Counted from the stretch's first letter, positions 1 through 8,529 are shown. The stretch: 64,000 nucleotides of DNA from Azospirillum canadense (GCF_025961225.1 NZ_JAOQNG010000010.1:734501-798500), one strand, 5' to 3'. Notes: a model not told the origin generated them from the letters alone. Numbers and translations are program-made.

Positions 1-41
1 ACCGGAGGTCGGGGAAGAAGATCGAGATCGGCAAGGCGTAA
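1..41 (+). CDS. C-terminal tail of a gene cut by the window edge
   Basis: Reading from base 3, the frame gives a short basic tail (RRSGKKIEIGKA) ending at a TAA at 39-41. Composition and position are what the 3' end of an upstream rightward gene would look like, but only 12 codons are visible, so no function can be assigned. The rest of the stretch up to 224 holds a GC-rich palindrome (TCCGCCGCGGCGGA, near 68-82) without a T run and the presumed promoter region of the cytochrome b561 gene. Confidence 0.35.
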   Translation, partial: RRSGKKIEIGKA

Positions 42-224
42 GGGGGAACGCCCGGCCGATCGTCCGCCGCGGCGGAATCCACGCGCCGCCGCGGCCGACG
101 CTCGCCACCTCCGTAAAGTTCATCGTTCGGCTCCCAAAGGGCAATCCTCTCCCGAATAGGCGTGCATTCGGGGCTGGTCGGGCCTTCGGTGCGGATTACA
201 TGCCCACCAAACAGGGAGGAGCCG

Positions 225-785
225 ATGCAGCGTTTCGAACGGGAACATGGTCGGGAGTTCGAGGGCTACACGAGTTTGGCGGTGGGCTTGCACTGGATCA
301 TCGTCCTGCTGCTGGTCGTGCAATACGCGATCGGCTGGACGATGCCGGGAATCCACCGCGACACGCAGCCGGAAACGCTGATCAACCTGCATCTGTCGTT
401 CGGCGCCGTGATCCTGGCCTTGCTCGTCCTGCGGCTGGTCTGGCGGATCACCCACCCCGTACCACCGCCGCCCGCCGGCCTGCCCGGGTGGCAGAACGCC
501 GCGTCGTCGGCCATCCATTGGTTGCTCTATCTGCTGCTGATCCTCGTGCCCCTGCTCGGCTGGATGAACGCGTCGGCCCGAGGCTGGTCGATCACCCTGT
601 TCCAGACCATCCCGCTGTTCGGGCTGGTGGAGAAAGGGTCGTCCCTCGGCCGGTCGTCGGGGGACGTCCATGTGGTGCTGAGCTACGCGCTGCTGGCCGT
701 GGCGGGGCTGCACATCCTGGCGGCGCTCTACCACCGCTTCGTGCTGCGGGACGAGGTGTTGAGCCGCATGCTGCCCGGGGCGTGA
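225..785 (+). CDS. cytochrome b561 family protein
   Basis: A 186-residue inner-membrane dihaem cytochrome b of the bacterial b561 family, expected to pass electrons between the quinone pool and a periplasmic acceptor. Four hydrophobic helices are visible (about residues 19-38, 55-72, 93-111 and 148-167). Candidate haem-ligand histidines lie in the helices (GLHWII near residue 22, NLHLSF near 56, GLHILAALYH near 163-170). The ATG at 225 is preferred because GGGAGGA precedes it by a few bases; an in-frame start at 162 would add residues without a ribosome site. It converges with pabC, with only six bases between the stops. The electron partner is not visible here. Confidence 0.88.
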   Translation: MQRFEREHGREFEGYTSLAVGLHWIIVLLLVVQYAIGWTMPGIHRDTQPETLINLHLSFGAVILALLVLRLVWRITHPVPPPPAGLPGWQNAASSAIHWLLYLLLILVPLLGWMNASARGWSITLFQTIPLFGLVEKGSSLGRSSGDVHVVLSYALLAVAGLHILAALYHRFVLRDEVLSRMLPGA

Positions 786-791
786 GGGCGC

Positions 792-1610
792 TCAGTCGCC
801 GTCGGGTTCGGCACCCTCGGCCAGGAGTGTGGTGGTGATGGGACCGGGCGTGCCGGAGCCGATGGCGCGGCCATCGACGGCGAGAAGAGGGCGCAGCCCA
901 AGGCTGTTGGTCAGAAAGGCTTCGTCGGCGGCGAAGAGATGGTCTCGCGTTACGGGCTGCTCTTCCGCAGCATAGCGTTCCAGGATCAGGCCGCGCCGGA
1001 TGCCGGGCAAGGCGCCTTCGGACGGCGGCGGGGTCAGCAGGCGGCCTTCCCGCACGACGAACAGGTTGGCGACGCTGGATTCCGCCAGCCGGCCGGCGGT
1101 GTTGAGCAGCAAGGCCTCTCCGGCCCCACGCTTGGCGGCTTCCTGCCGGGCAATGATGGCGTCGAGGTAATTCAGCGTCTTCAGGCGCGACAGCGGAGAA
1201 TGCTCGTTGCGCCGGGTGCTGCGCGCGATCACGGCCTCCACGGGGCCGGCCACCGGTCCGGCGGGGGCCAGTGTGATGAGCACGGTCGGCTTTGGATCGG
1301 CCGGAGGCGGGACGCCGCGGGCTCCGGTGCCGCGCGTCAGGGTCAGCCGCAGCACGCCCTCGGCCAGCCCCTGCGCGGCGATCAGCGCGGCCATGGCAGC
1401 GGACAACGCGTCGGCGGGGTAGGGCAGCGGCAGGTCGAGAAGATCGGCGCTGGCCGCGAGCCGGGCAAGATGCCGGTCCAGATAACGAGGCTGGCCGCCG
1501 GCGACGCGGATCGTCTCGAACAATCCGTCGCCCAGCGTGAAGCCGCGGTCCGTCGGGTCGATGCGGGCCTCTTCCGCGGCGATCAGGCGTCCGTTCAGCC
1601 ACAGTGTCAT
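792..1610 (-). CDS. pabC: aminodeoxychorismate lyase-like class IV aminotransferase
   Basis: A 272-residue PLP-dependent fold-type IV enzyme. Next to pabB it is best read as 4-amino-4-deoxychorismate lyase, releasing p-aminobenzoate and pyruvate for folate synthesis in the cytosol. The probable Schiff-base lysine is K144 in LKTLNYLDAI, and the PLP-pocket glutamate is in ESSVANLF (E177). The early DRGFTLGDGLFETIR block is typical of the family. Its ATG overlaps the pabB TGA (ATGA at 1607-1610), so translation is coupled. D-amino-acid and branched-chain aminotransferases share the fold; the operon context favours PabC. Confidence 0.88.
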   Translation of the reverse strand: MTLWLNGRLIAAEEARIDPTDRGFTLGDGLFETIRVAGGQPRYLDRHLARLAASADLLDLPLPYPADALSAAMAALIAAQGLAEGVLRLTLTRGTGARGVPPPADPKPTVLITLAPAGPVAGPVEAVIARSTRRNEHSPLSRLKTLNYLDAIIARQEAAKRGAGEALLLNTAGRLAESSVANLFVVREGRLLTPPPSEGALPGIRRGLILERYAAEEQPVTRDHLFAADEAFLTNSLGLRPLLAVDGRAIGSGTPGPITTTLLAEGAEPDGD

Positions 1611-2959
1611 GGCACATCCTCCAGCGCGCGCAGCAGCGGGCGCACTTTCACCAGCATTTCCTCATGCTCCGCTGCCGGATCGGAATCGGCGACGATCCCG
1701 CCGCCGGCCTGGGCGACGATGCGGTCGGGCGTCAGCGAGAGCGTGCGGATGACGATGCTGCTGTCCATCGTCCCGTCGAATCCAATCCAGGCGACCGACC
1801 CGCAATAGGCGCCGCGCCGGGCGGGCTCCAACTCGTCGATGATCTCCATGGCGCGGATTTTCGGGGCTCCGGTGATCGATCCGCCCGGACAGGCGGCCCG
1901 CAGCAAATCCACCGGTCCCAGCCCGGCGCGCAGGCGGGCGGTCACCACCGAGACGAGATGGTGGACCGTGGCGAAGCTCTCCAGCCCGTACAGGGTCGGG
2001 ACGCGGACGCTGCCGACCTCAGCGACGCGGCCCAAGTCGTTGCGCAGAAGGTCGGTGATCATCAGGTTCTCCGCCCGGTCCTTCACGCTGGCCGCCAGTT
2101 CAGCGGCGGCTGCCGCGTCCAGCGCTGGGTCGGCGTGGCGGGGACGCGTGCCCTTGATCGGGCGCGTTTCGACCGCGCTGCCCTGCGACAGGCGGATGAA
2201 GCGCTCCGGCGAGGCGCTGGCGATGCTGAGGCGCGGGCCGCAGTTCAGGAAGGCGGCGAAGGGCGCCGGGCTGAGCGCGCGCAGTCGCTCGTACAGGGCA
2301 TAGTCATTGAGACCAGGGGGCCGGTCGGCGAGGAAGCGTTGTGTGAAATTCGCCTGATAGATGTCGCCGGCCCGGACGTAGTCCAGCACGCGCCCGACCC
2401 GGTCCCGATAGTCTGCGCGCGACAGTTCGGACCGCCACGAGGAGCGCGCAAGCGGGCTGGGCGGAGGCGGGGCGCGGTCCAGCCAAGCGGCCAGGGCGCG
2501 GGCGCGGCCTGCAGCCTCGGGGCGCGCGGCGATCACCCAGGCGCGGCGCTCCGCATGGTCGAAGGCGGCGACGACGTCGTAGAGGCCGAAGGCCATCTCC
2601 GGCTCGCCACCGGGGTTTCCGTGCCGGGAGCGCAGTCCGTCCAGCCGCAACCCGGCCTCGTAGCCGATGAAGCCGACGGCGCCGCCGGTGAAGGGGACCA
2701 GCCCCGGCTTGCCGGGTGCCCTGTGGAGTGCGAGTTCGGCGGCCAAGGCGGCGAAAGCGTCGCCTCCCGTGGGGGCGCCGTCCACGAACAGCTGGCCGTC
2801 GACGGACTCCAGCGTTCGGAAGGGTTCGGCGACAATACAGCTAAAGCGGCCATGCGCCGGGTGATGCGCCGCGCTGTCCAGCAGCATGGCCCAGGGCTGC
2901 CCGGCCAGCGCGCGGAAGGCGGCGGCCGGTTCCCCGCAGGAAAGCGGAATGGCGAGCAT
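1607..2959 (-). CDS. pabB: aminodeoxychorismate synthase component I
   Basis: A 450-residue chorismate-binding enzyme that aminates chorismate to aminodeoxychorismate. The C-terminal half carries the family signatures PIKGTRPR (catalytic lysine), GGSITGAPKIRAMEIIDELE and CGSVAWIGFDG. The N-terminal half is the usual divergent subdomain. The amidotransferase partner PabA is not in this window. The gene lies 12 bp after the SDR gene and overlaps pabC by four bases, giving a probable SDR-pabB-pabC transcript. No clear Shine-Dalgarno precedes the ATG, so coupling to the upstream gene is likely. TrpE is the alternative family member, but the PabC neighbour argues for PabB. Confidence 0.93.
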   Translation of the reverse strand: MLAIPLSCGEPAAAFRALAGQPWAMLLDSAAHHPAHGRFSCIVAEPFRTLESVDGQLFVDGAPTGGDAFAALAAELALHRAPGKPGLVPFTGGAVGFIGYEAGLRLDGLRSRHGNPGGEPEMAFGLYDVVAAFDHAERRAWVIAARPEAAGRARALAAWLDRAPPPPSPLARSSWRSELSRADYRDRVGRVLDYVRAGDIYQANFTQRFLADRPPGLNDYALYERLRALSPAPFAAFLNCGPRLSIASASPERFIRLSQGSAVETRPIKGTRPRHADPALDAAAAAELAASVKDRAENLMITDLLRNDLGRVAEVGSVRVPTLYGLESFATVHHLVSVVTARLRAGLGPVDLLRAACPGGSITGAPKIRAMEIIDELEPARRGAYCGSVAWIGFDGTMDSSIVIRTLSLTPDRIVAQAGGGIVADSDPAAEHEEMLVKVRPLLRALEDVP

Positions 2960-2971
2960 GGCGGAGGTGGA

Positions 2972-3760
2972 TTACATCTGCACCGTGGCGCCGCCGTCCA
3001 CCACCAGCACATGGCCGTTCACGTAGGACGCCGCGGATGCGGCGAGGAAGACGGCGGCCCCGGCGATCTCCTCCGGCCGGCCCCAGCGGCGCAGCGGCGT
3101 GCGGTTCTCGAAATAGGCCGCCTCCGCCGGGTCGCCGGCGATTCCCGCGTTGGTCTCCGTGGCGAAGAATCCGGGAGCGATGGCGTTGCTGGTCAGCCCC
3201 TGCGGGCCGTATTCGACGGCGAGCGCACGCACCATGCCGGTCAGCCCGGCCTTGGCGGCGCTGTAGACCGCGTCGTTTGCCTTGGCGACATGCCCACCGG
3301 CGATTGAGGTGACGGTGATCAGCCGCCCGGCCCTGCGGGGCAGCATCAGCCGTGCTGCCTCCCGCGCCAGGATCAGCGCCGACGACAGGTCGACGTCGAG
3401 CAGCGCGCCGATCTCCGCGTCGGTGAAGTCGGCCAACGGCTTGCGGTTGCGCTGGCCGACATTCTGCACCAGCACGTCCAACCCGCCGTAATCGCCGGCG
3501 ATGCGGGCAAAGGCGTCGCGCACCGCCACCCGGTCGGCGACGTCGAAGGCCAGAACGGACGCCTTGCAACCGCTCGCCCGGATGTCCGCGGCGCGGGCCT
3601 CCAGCCGCTCTGCATCGCGGCCGTTCAGCAGGACATGGGCGCCGGCGCCGCTGAGCGCGCGGGCGATCTCCAGCCCCAAACCCCGTCCGGAGCCGGTCAC
3701 CAGGGCGACCTTGCCCTCCAGCGAGAAGGCGGACAGATAGGGCAGGGACGAGCCGGTCAT
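2972..3760 (-). CDS. SDR family oxidoreductase
   Basis: A 262-residue classical short-chain dehydrogenase/reductase. Visible motifs are the cofactor loop TGSGRGLG (residues 22-29), NGRD after strand 2 (a basic residue compatible with NADPH), FDVAD, the S152 region TSIAGG and the catalytic Y166-S-A-A-K170. The usual NNAG motif is QNVG here. The C-terminal VNGHVLVVDGGATV block is typical. Substrate is unknown. It is the first gene of the leftward pab run and is divergent from the uracil-catabolism operon, so it could serve either pathway; yeast URC clusters include a reductase for malonate semialdehyde, a weak analogy. A longer frame to 4000 exists, but only the 262-residue form matches SDR length. 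Confidence 0.85.
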   Translation of the reverse strand: MTGSSLPYLSAFSLEGKVALVTGSGRGLGLEIARALSGAGAHVLLNGRDAERLEARAADIRASGCKASVLAFDVADRVAVRDAFARIAGDYGGLDVLVQNVGQRNRKPLADFTDAEIGALLDVDLSSALILAREAARLMLPRRAGRLITVTSIAGGHVAKANDAVYSAAKAGLTGMVRALAVEYGPQGLTSNAIAPGFFATETNAGIAGDPAEAAYFENRTPLRRWGRPEEIAGAAVFLAASAASYVNGHVLVVDGGATVQM

Positions 3761-3983
3761 GGTCACCGTGAAATGTCGGGTGCGGACGGAGGGGCCATAC
3801 ATACATGCATCGGCGGCCTTCGCAAACCAGCCTCGCCGCGAAACAGCGTGGCGGGCACCACGCGCGTGGGTCATAGAACCATCCTCCGGATGCTCTCGAT
3901 GGTTTTGCCAAGTGGTTTTGATGGTGCAACGGAACCAGCCTGTGTCAGACTGTCGCGGTGGAGAGGCATCGAGGGGCGTCCGA
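3761..3983. promoter_or_regulatory. divergent promoter region, SDR/pab and URC operons
   Basis: This 223-bp gap separates two divergent transcripts. It contains two direct copies of TGGTTTTG (3900-3907 and 3913-3920) and an ATACATACATGCAT stretch near 3800, either of which could be a regulator site. I do not see a convincing sigma-70 hexamer pair. No regulator gene is adjacent. Confidence 0.4.
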
Positions 3984-5243
3984 ATGGAGAGCCGTCGCAA
4001 TCAGCCGCAGAGACACATCGTTCTCGCCTCGCATCCCGGTGGTGCCAAGCCGCGCTACACGCCGGTCCATTGGGGGGCGGCCACGGCCGCGGAACGTGGG
4101 CCGGTGGTGGCCTCGCTGTCCGACCCGGCCCACCGCAACTCCATCGGCGCCCACGCCGGCAGCTACGCCGTCTACCGCGCGCTGGCCGTTGCCGCCGGGC
4201 AGCTCAGCGCCTACCATGTGCCGGACCTGACCAACACCTCGCCGGCCGAGGCGATCGGCCCGCACCCGCAGTGGTTCGACCCGGACAAGATCGTCTCCAT
4301 GGACCCGTTCGGCCACTTGGTCAGCGAGCTGTTCGGCGACCATCTGGAACGCGGCGTGGACGTACGCCCGACCGTCGCCGTCACCAAGGCCCGTATCAAG
4401 ATGCCCGAACTGGTGGACGCCATGAGGGCCGGCCGGCTGTCGGCCGACGGGTCGATCCTGCTGGAGAGCGGCGACGCGAAGGTCACCAAGGTCGCCATCG
4501 AGCCGGTGTGGTTCCTGCCCGGCATCGCCAAGCGTTTCGACATCGCGGAGAGCGCGTTGCGCCGTGGCCTGTTCGAACACACCGGCGGCATGTTCCCGGA
4601 GCTGGTGACGCGGCCCGACCTGAAGGTCTTCCTGCCGCCGATCAATGGGCACACCATCTACATCTTCGGCGATATCGCCGCCATCACCGACCCGGCGCGC
4701 AAGGTCGCCTGCCGCGTCCACGACGAGTGCAACGGGTCCGATGTGTTCGGGTCGGACATTTGCACCTGCCGCCCCTACCTGACCCATGGCATCGAGGAGT
4801 GCATCCGCACCGCGCAGGAGAATGGCGTCGGGCTGGTCATCTACAACCGTAAGGAAGGCCGTGCGCTGGGCGAGGTGACCAAGTTCCTGGTCTACAACGC
4901 GCGCAAGCGGCAGCCCGGCGGCGACCGCGCAGACGCCTATTTCGAGCGGACGGAGTGCGTGGCCGGCGTGCAGGACATGCGTTTCCAGGAACTGATGCCG
5001 GACATCTTCCACTGGCTGGGCGTCACCCGCATCGACCGCATGGTCTCGATGAGCAACATGAAATCGGACGCGATCCGCCGCGCCGGGATCGAGATCGTGG
5101 AGCAGATCCCGATCCCCGACGAGCTGATCCCCGACGACGCCAAGGTGGAGATGGACGCCAAGAAGGCCGCCGGCTACTTCACGCCCACCGTCCCGACGGC
5201 GGAGGAACTGGCGACCGCCAAGGGCCGGGGGCTGAAGGAGTGA
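3984..5243 (+). CDS. GTP cyclohydrolase II-like uracil catabolism protein (URC1 type)
   Basis: A 419-residue protein whose C-terminal half is homologous to GTP cyclohydrolase II (RibA). The zinc cysteines keep RibA spacing: C249, then C260 and C262 in GSDICTC after RVHDEC. The substrate-loop YNRKEGRALG corresponds to the RibA YHRQEGRxxG motif. The extra N-terminal ~220 residues and the neighbours identify the URC1 branch, required for uracil breakdown in the yeast URC pathway, rather than riboflavin synthesis. ATG 3984 is preceded by GAGGGG at 3971-3976. The stop overlaps the start of the DUF1688 gene. The reaction is inferred to act on a ribosylated pyrimidine; the substrate is not proven from sequence. 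Confidence 0.85.
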   Translation: MESRRNQPQRHIVLASHPGGAKPRYTPVHWGAATAAERGPVVASLSDPAHRNSIGAHAGSYAVYRALAVAAGQLSAYHVPDLTNTSPAEAIGPHPQWFDPDKIVSMDPFGHLVSELFGDHLERGVDVRPTVAVTKARIKMPELVDAMRAGRLSADGSILLESGDAKVTKVAIEPVWFLPGIAKRFDIAESALRRGLFEHTGGMFPELVTRPDLKVFLPPINGHTIYIFGDIAAITDPARKVACRVHDECNGSDVFGSDICTCRPYLTHGIEECIRTAQENGVGLVIYNRKEGRALGEVTKFLVYNARKRQPGGDRADAYFERTECVAGVQDMRFQELMPDIFHWLGVTRIDRMVSMSNMKSDAIRRAGIEIVEQIPIPDELIPDDAKVEMDAKKAAGYFTPTVPTAEELATAKGRGLKE

Positions 5244-6460
5244 GCGCCGACAAGGGTGTCGACAAAAGTAAGGACAGCGCGACGTGGCTCCTGTCCACCG
5301 AGGCGGTGCGTGACCGCGCCCACGCCCTGCTCGCCGAGGCGGAGCGCGGAAAGCTTGCCCATTTCGAGTTGAAGCCGAAGCGGCTGGCGGACGCCGCCGA
5401 CCTCGTGGCGCAGGTCACGCGGGACGCCTATCCGGACCTCGCCGTGCCCTATCACAGCCGCTGGCGGCATTTCGTCGTGCTGGGGGCGGACCGCTGGGCC
5501 GCGCTCGCCGCCAAGCTCGCCGCCGATCGTGACGAGATGGCGCGCATCCGTTTCGACCTCGCCGTTACCAGCGTGCTGCTGGACGCCGGGGCGGGGGAGC
5601 GCTGGCGCTACCTGGATTCCGGCGGGACGGTGCTGGCGCGGTCGGAGGGGCTGGCCATCGCCAGCTTCGACCTGTTCCGCTCCGGCGCCTTTTCTGACGA
5701 TCCCGCCCGTCCACTGCGGGCGGACACCATGGCGCTGGCGCGGCTCGGCGTCGACACGCTGGCCCGCGGCTTCCAGGCGACGGAGGACAACCCGCTGGTT
5801 GGGCTGGAGGGACGGGCGGCGCTGCTGCGCCGGCTGGGCGCCGCGTTGGCCTCCGCCCCCGCCCTGTTCGGCCATCCCGGCCGCGTCGGCAACCTTTACG
5901 ACGTGCTGAAGGGGCAAGCCGAAGGGGGCAGGCTGCCGGCCACCGCGATCCTCGACGCAGTGCTGCGCGGGCTCGGGCCGATCTGGCCGGGGCGGATCGA
6001 ACTGGAGAGCGTGAACCTCGGCGATGTCTGGCGCCACTCCGCGGTCGGTCTCGTGCCCTTTCACAAGCTGTCGCAGTGGCTGAGCTATTCCCTGGTGGAG
6101 CCGCTGGAGGAAGCGGGCATCCGCGTCACGGGGCTGGACCGGCTGACCGGCCTCCCGGAATACCGCAACGGCGGCCTTCTGGTGGACACCGGCGTGCTCG
6201 TGCCGAAGGACAAGCGCATCCTGGAGGAGCCGCTGGAGGTTGGGGACGAGGCGGTGGTGGAATGGCGGGCGCTGACCGTAGCCCTGCTGGACCGCATCGC
6301 GGACGCGGTGCGCGACCGGCTGGGCGTCCCGGCGGAGGACTTCCCGCTCGCCAAGGTTCTGCAAGGCGGCACCTGGACGGCCGGGCGCTTGATCGCCCGC
6401 CGCCTGCGGCCCGACGGCAGTCCGCCCATCCGCATCCGCAGCGACGGCACGGTGTTTTGA
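5240..6460 (+). CDS. URC4/urg3 family protein (DUF1688)
   Basis: A 406-residue soluble protein recognised as DUF1688 from its length, the N-terminal LLSTEAVRDRAH block, PYHSRWRHF, and the C-terminal AEDFPLAKVLQGGTWTAGR motif. It is the partner of URC1 and uracil phosphoribosyltransferase in fungal and bacterial uracil catabolism, and its chemistry is not established. The chosen start is GTG 5240, overlapping the URC1 TGA (GTGA), with GGGG and AAGGAG just upstream; no ATG lies nearby. Order and overlaps imply one polycistronic mRNA with the genes on both sides. Confidence 0.85.
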   Translation: MSADKGVDKSKDSATWLLSTEAVRDRAHALLAEAERGKLAHFELKPKRLADAADLVAQVTRDAYPDLAVPYHSRWRHFVVLGADRWAALAAKLAADRDEMARIRFDLAVTSVLLDAGAGERWRYLDSGGTVLARSEGLAIASFDLFRSGAFSDDPARPLRADTMALARLGVDTLARGFQATEDNPLVGLEGRAALLRRLGAALASAPALFGHPGRVGNLYDVLKGQAEGGRLPATAILDAVLRGLGPIWPGRIELESVNLGDVWRHSAVGLVPFHKLSQWLSYSLVEPLEEAGIRVTGLDRLTGLPEYRNGGLLVDTGVLVPKDKRILEEPLEVGDEAVVEWRALTVALLDRIADAVRDRLGVPAEDFPLAKVLQGGTWTAGRLIARRLRPDGSPPIRIRSDGTVF

Positions 6461-6518
6461 CGACGCATATTCCGGTTCGGACCGGCCTTGAGGATTTGGC
6501 CTTCAGGAAAGGACCCGC

Positions 6519-7154
6519 ATGACCATTCCGACGCTCACGCTCATCGACCACCCGCTGGTCCAGCACAAGCTGACCTTGCTGCGGCGGCGGGAGACGCCGA
6601 CCGCCCGGTTTCACGAGGTGATGCGCGAGTTGGCGCAGCTGATGGGCTATGAGCTGACGCGCGACCTGCCGGTCGAGGAGCGTCCGGTCGAGACCCCGCT
6701 GACCACCTTCGACGCGCCGCTGCTGACCGGCAAGAAGCTCTGCCTAGTCGCCATCATGCGGGCCGGGCAAGGGCTGCTGGACGGCATGCGCACGCTGTTG
6801 CCCTCCGCCCGCATCGGTCACATCGGCCTGTACCGCGACCAGGAGACGCTGTCCCCCGTCGAGTATTTCTTCAAGGTTCCGGAGGACATCGAGGAACGGC
6901 TGGTCATCCTGGTCGATCCCATCCTCGCCACCGGCCGCACCGCCGCGGCGGCGGTGCACCGGCTGAAGGACGCCGGGGCCGCCTCCATCAAGCTGGCCGT
7001 GCTGGTCGCAGCGCCTGAAGGCCTGCGCGCCTTCCACGACGAGCACCCGGACGTGTCGGTCTTTGCTGCGGCGGTGGATGAGAAGCTCGACGCCAACGGC
7101 TACATCCTGCCCGGTATCGGCGACGCCGGCGACCGCCTTTACGGAACGCGGTAG
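6519..7154 (+). CDS. upp: uracil phosphoribosyltransferase
   Basis: A 211-residue enzyme converting uracil plus PRPP to UMP. The PRPP loop VILVDPILATGRTA and the C-terminal uracil-binding GYILPGIGDAGDRLYGT are clear, and length matches Upp. In this setting it is the URC6-type first step of uracil catabolism as well as salvage. An AGGAAAGGA ribosome site precedes ATG 6519. It lies 58 bp after the DUF1688 gene on the same strand and is the last gene of the operon. Its last codons overlap the convergent gene ending at 7139. Confidence 0.95.
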   Translation: MTIPTLTLIDHPLVQHKLTLLRRRETPTARFHEVMRELAQLMGYELTRDLPVEERPVETPLTTFDAPLLTGKKLCLVAIMRAGQGLLDGMRTLLPSARIGHIGLYRDQETLSPVEYFFKVPEDIEERLVILVDPILATGRTAAAAVHRLKDAGAASIKLAVLVAAPEGLRAFHDEHPDVSVFAAAVDEKLDANGYILPGIGDAGDRLYGTR

Positions 7155-7561
7155 CGGGCGGCGGCAGCGGCGGCGGTCGCCGGCGGGATCGGGAGCAGAG
7201 GCCCATCGTCACAGCGGAGTTGCCGGGCCACGGCGTGCAAGGTGCCGTGGTGCAGGCGGCAGAGCACGCCGCTGGCGTCGCGGTGGTACAGGCGGACGAA
7301 ATGCACCGCCGGGCTCCCCGGCTCGACGTGGACTTCGACCTCCACCAGCATGCTGCAGAAGGTGCAGGCCGTCAGCGGGTCGGTGGAGTCGAACGCGATG
7401 CCCGTCTCCAGGCAGCGGCGGGCGAAGGATTCGAGCAGGACCGACGCGCTGTCGGTCTCCTCAAGGCTGCGCAGCACGCGCACCACCTCGTGCGTGTGGG
7501 AGAACCCCGTCAGCAGCAAGCCGGCAGCGGAGTTCCTGTCGTGGACGACCAGCTTCATCAT
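7139..7561 (-). CDS. conserved hypothetical protein after a small zinc finger
   Basis: About 140 residues, not recognised. It opens MMKLVVHDRNSAAGLLLTGFSH and contains a Cys pair (TACTFC) and several His residues but no clear metal motif, ending in an Ala-rich tail. The start is one of two tandem ATGs (7561 or 7558) that overlap the TGA of the upstream zinc-finger gene (7558-7560), so the two are translationally coupled. Its 3' end overlaps the end of upp by 16 bp in convergent orientation. The longer frame to 7819 overlaps the zinc-finger gene and is not supported. Confidence 0.55.
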   Translation of the reverse strand: MMKLVVHDRNSAAGLLLTGFSHTHEVVRVLRSLEETDSASVLLESFARRCLETGIAFDSTDPLTACTFCSMLVEVEVHVEPGSPAVHFVRLYHRDASGVLCRLHHGTLHAVARQLRCDDGPLLPIPPATAAAAAARYRVP

Positions 7562-7770
7562 GACGCGCGCGCCAGCATCGTCACGGCGGCGTTGAAGGCC
7601 GGGACGCCCGGAATGGCGTTCCGGCTCCAGACCCGCTGGCGGATGCGCATCTGGGTCCGGCAGTCGGCCGAACAATAGAGCGGCGCCGGACCGCGGCGCG
7701 AGGTCCGTGTGAACGGCCGGGCGCAGCACGCGCAATGGAGACGATGACCGTTTTTTGAAGACATGTGCAT
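7558..7770 (-). CDS. small treble-clef-like zinc finger protein
   Basis: A 70-residue basic protein with four cysteines arranged CACC-x(n)-YCSADC, followed by an Arg-rich helix (RTQMRIRQR). This is the layout of small treble-clef or FCS-like zinc fingers, so nucleic acid or protein binding is plausible. The start is ATG 7770 or 7764; no strong Shine-Dalgarno is visible. It overlaps the next leftward gene at the stop, forming a two-gene unit. Function is otherwise unknown. Confidence 0.55.
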   Translation of the reverse strand: MHMSSKNGHRLHCACCARPFTRTSRRGPAPLYCSADCRTQMRIRQRVWSRNAIPGVPAFNAAVTMLARAS

Positions 7771-7900
7771 GGACGTTGTCGTGGCCTATTTTCCAATTGG
7801 CCGCACTATACGGATGCACTGTTACAGTTTTAGGCGCGGTGACGGGGTAACCCTTTAGAATCTGTCGCGCTGCTTGGCCATCCTTTGCCCGCCCGCCCGG

Positions 7901-8320
7901 TCATTCGGTGTAGGCAGGGGCCTGGTACTTTCGGCCGGGGATGGTGAACAGCCCGGCCGTCAGGCTGCGGGCCATGTGGTTGGCCTTGGCGACCGCCTGT
8001 TCGGCGTGGACCGGCGGCAAAACGGCGTCCGCCGCGTCCTTGAACAGGGCGAGCCAGCGCGTGAAGGATTCCGGCGTCAGGTCCAGGTCGACGTGCGCCA
8101 TGAAGGGGTTGCCCTTGTAGCTTTTGGTGTAGCTTTTGGAGCCGAGCAGGGCGGAGGCCCAGAAGCGCTCGATGACCTCGAAATGTTCATCCCAGTCGGT
8201 CACGCCGACGAAGCTGGGGCCGAGGACCGGATCCGCGCGGGCGGCGTCGTAGAAGCGGCGAACCAGCGTGGCGATGGTTTCCGGCGTCAGATCCGGGGAT
8301 CCGGCGGTGCTGTCGGGCAT
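7901..8320 (-). CDS. group III truncated haemoglobin
   Basis: A 139-residue 2-over-2 globin. H76 in NPFMAHVDLDLT is the expected proximal (F8) haem ligand, followed by the group III TPESFTRWLALF helix with its conserved Trp. Helix B carries FYDAARADPVLGP, with Tyr near the B10 position. GAAGGAG precedes the ATG at a good distance. The gene is monocistronic and divergent from the PhnD-like gene. Family members bind O2 or NO and act in nitrosative stress or microaerobic metabolism; the precise role is not shown by context. Confidence 0.9.
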   Translation of the reverse strand: MPDSTAGSPDLTPETIATLVRRFYDAARADPVLGPSFVGVTDWDEHFEVIERFWASALLGSKSYTKSYKGNPFMAHVDLDLTPESFTRWLALFKDAADAVLPPVHAEQAVAKANHMARSLTAGLFTIPGRKYQAPAYTE

Positions 8321-8529
8321 GCGGGCGCTCCTTCGTGTGCGGGGTATCCTACGCCGCCCCGCCCGGGGGGACCCCGCGGCAAATAGCCCGCGGCAAAGTG
8401 TTGCTGCCCTTTCCGCCCTCTTCCATGGAATCGCGAAAAGTAATTATTTATTATAGCCAAATGCGTAGAACCTGAGTCGTAGCCTGGGGCGTGCGCATGC
8501 GTTCCCGGACCATCGATTGGATCGAACCC
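8321..8529. promoter_or_regulatory. divergent intergenic region, globin and binding-protein genes
   Basis: About 200 bp with an AT-rich island (TAATTATTTATTATAG, about 8441-8456) that stands out from the GC-rich surroundings. It is the best place for the promoter of the rightward PhnD-like/kinase operon, with TTATTATAG as a possible -10 region. No certain -35 hexamer or operator was identified. Confidence 0.4.

Noticed and set aside
1604..3307. 567-codon rightward open frame
   Set aside because: It lies antisense to pabB and the SDR gene, which have diagnostic motifs; the GC-rich genome makes such long shadows common.
3984..5243. Riboflavin biosynthesis RibA/RibBA
   Set aside because: Although the zinc site is RibA-like, the long distinct N-terminal region and the DUF1688/upp neighbours indicate the URC1 branch.
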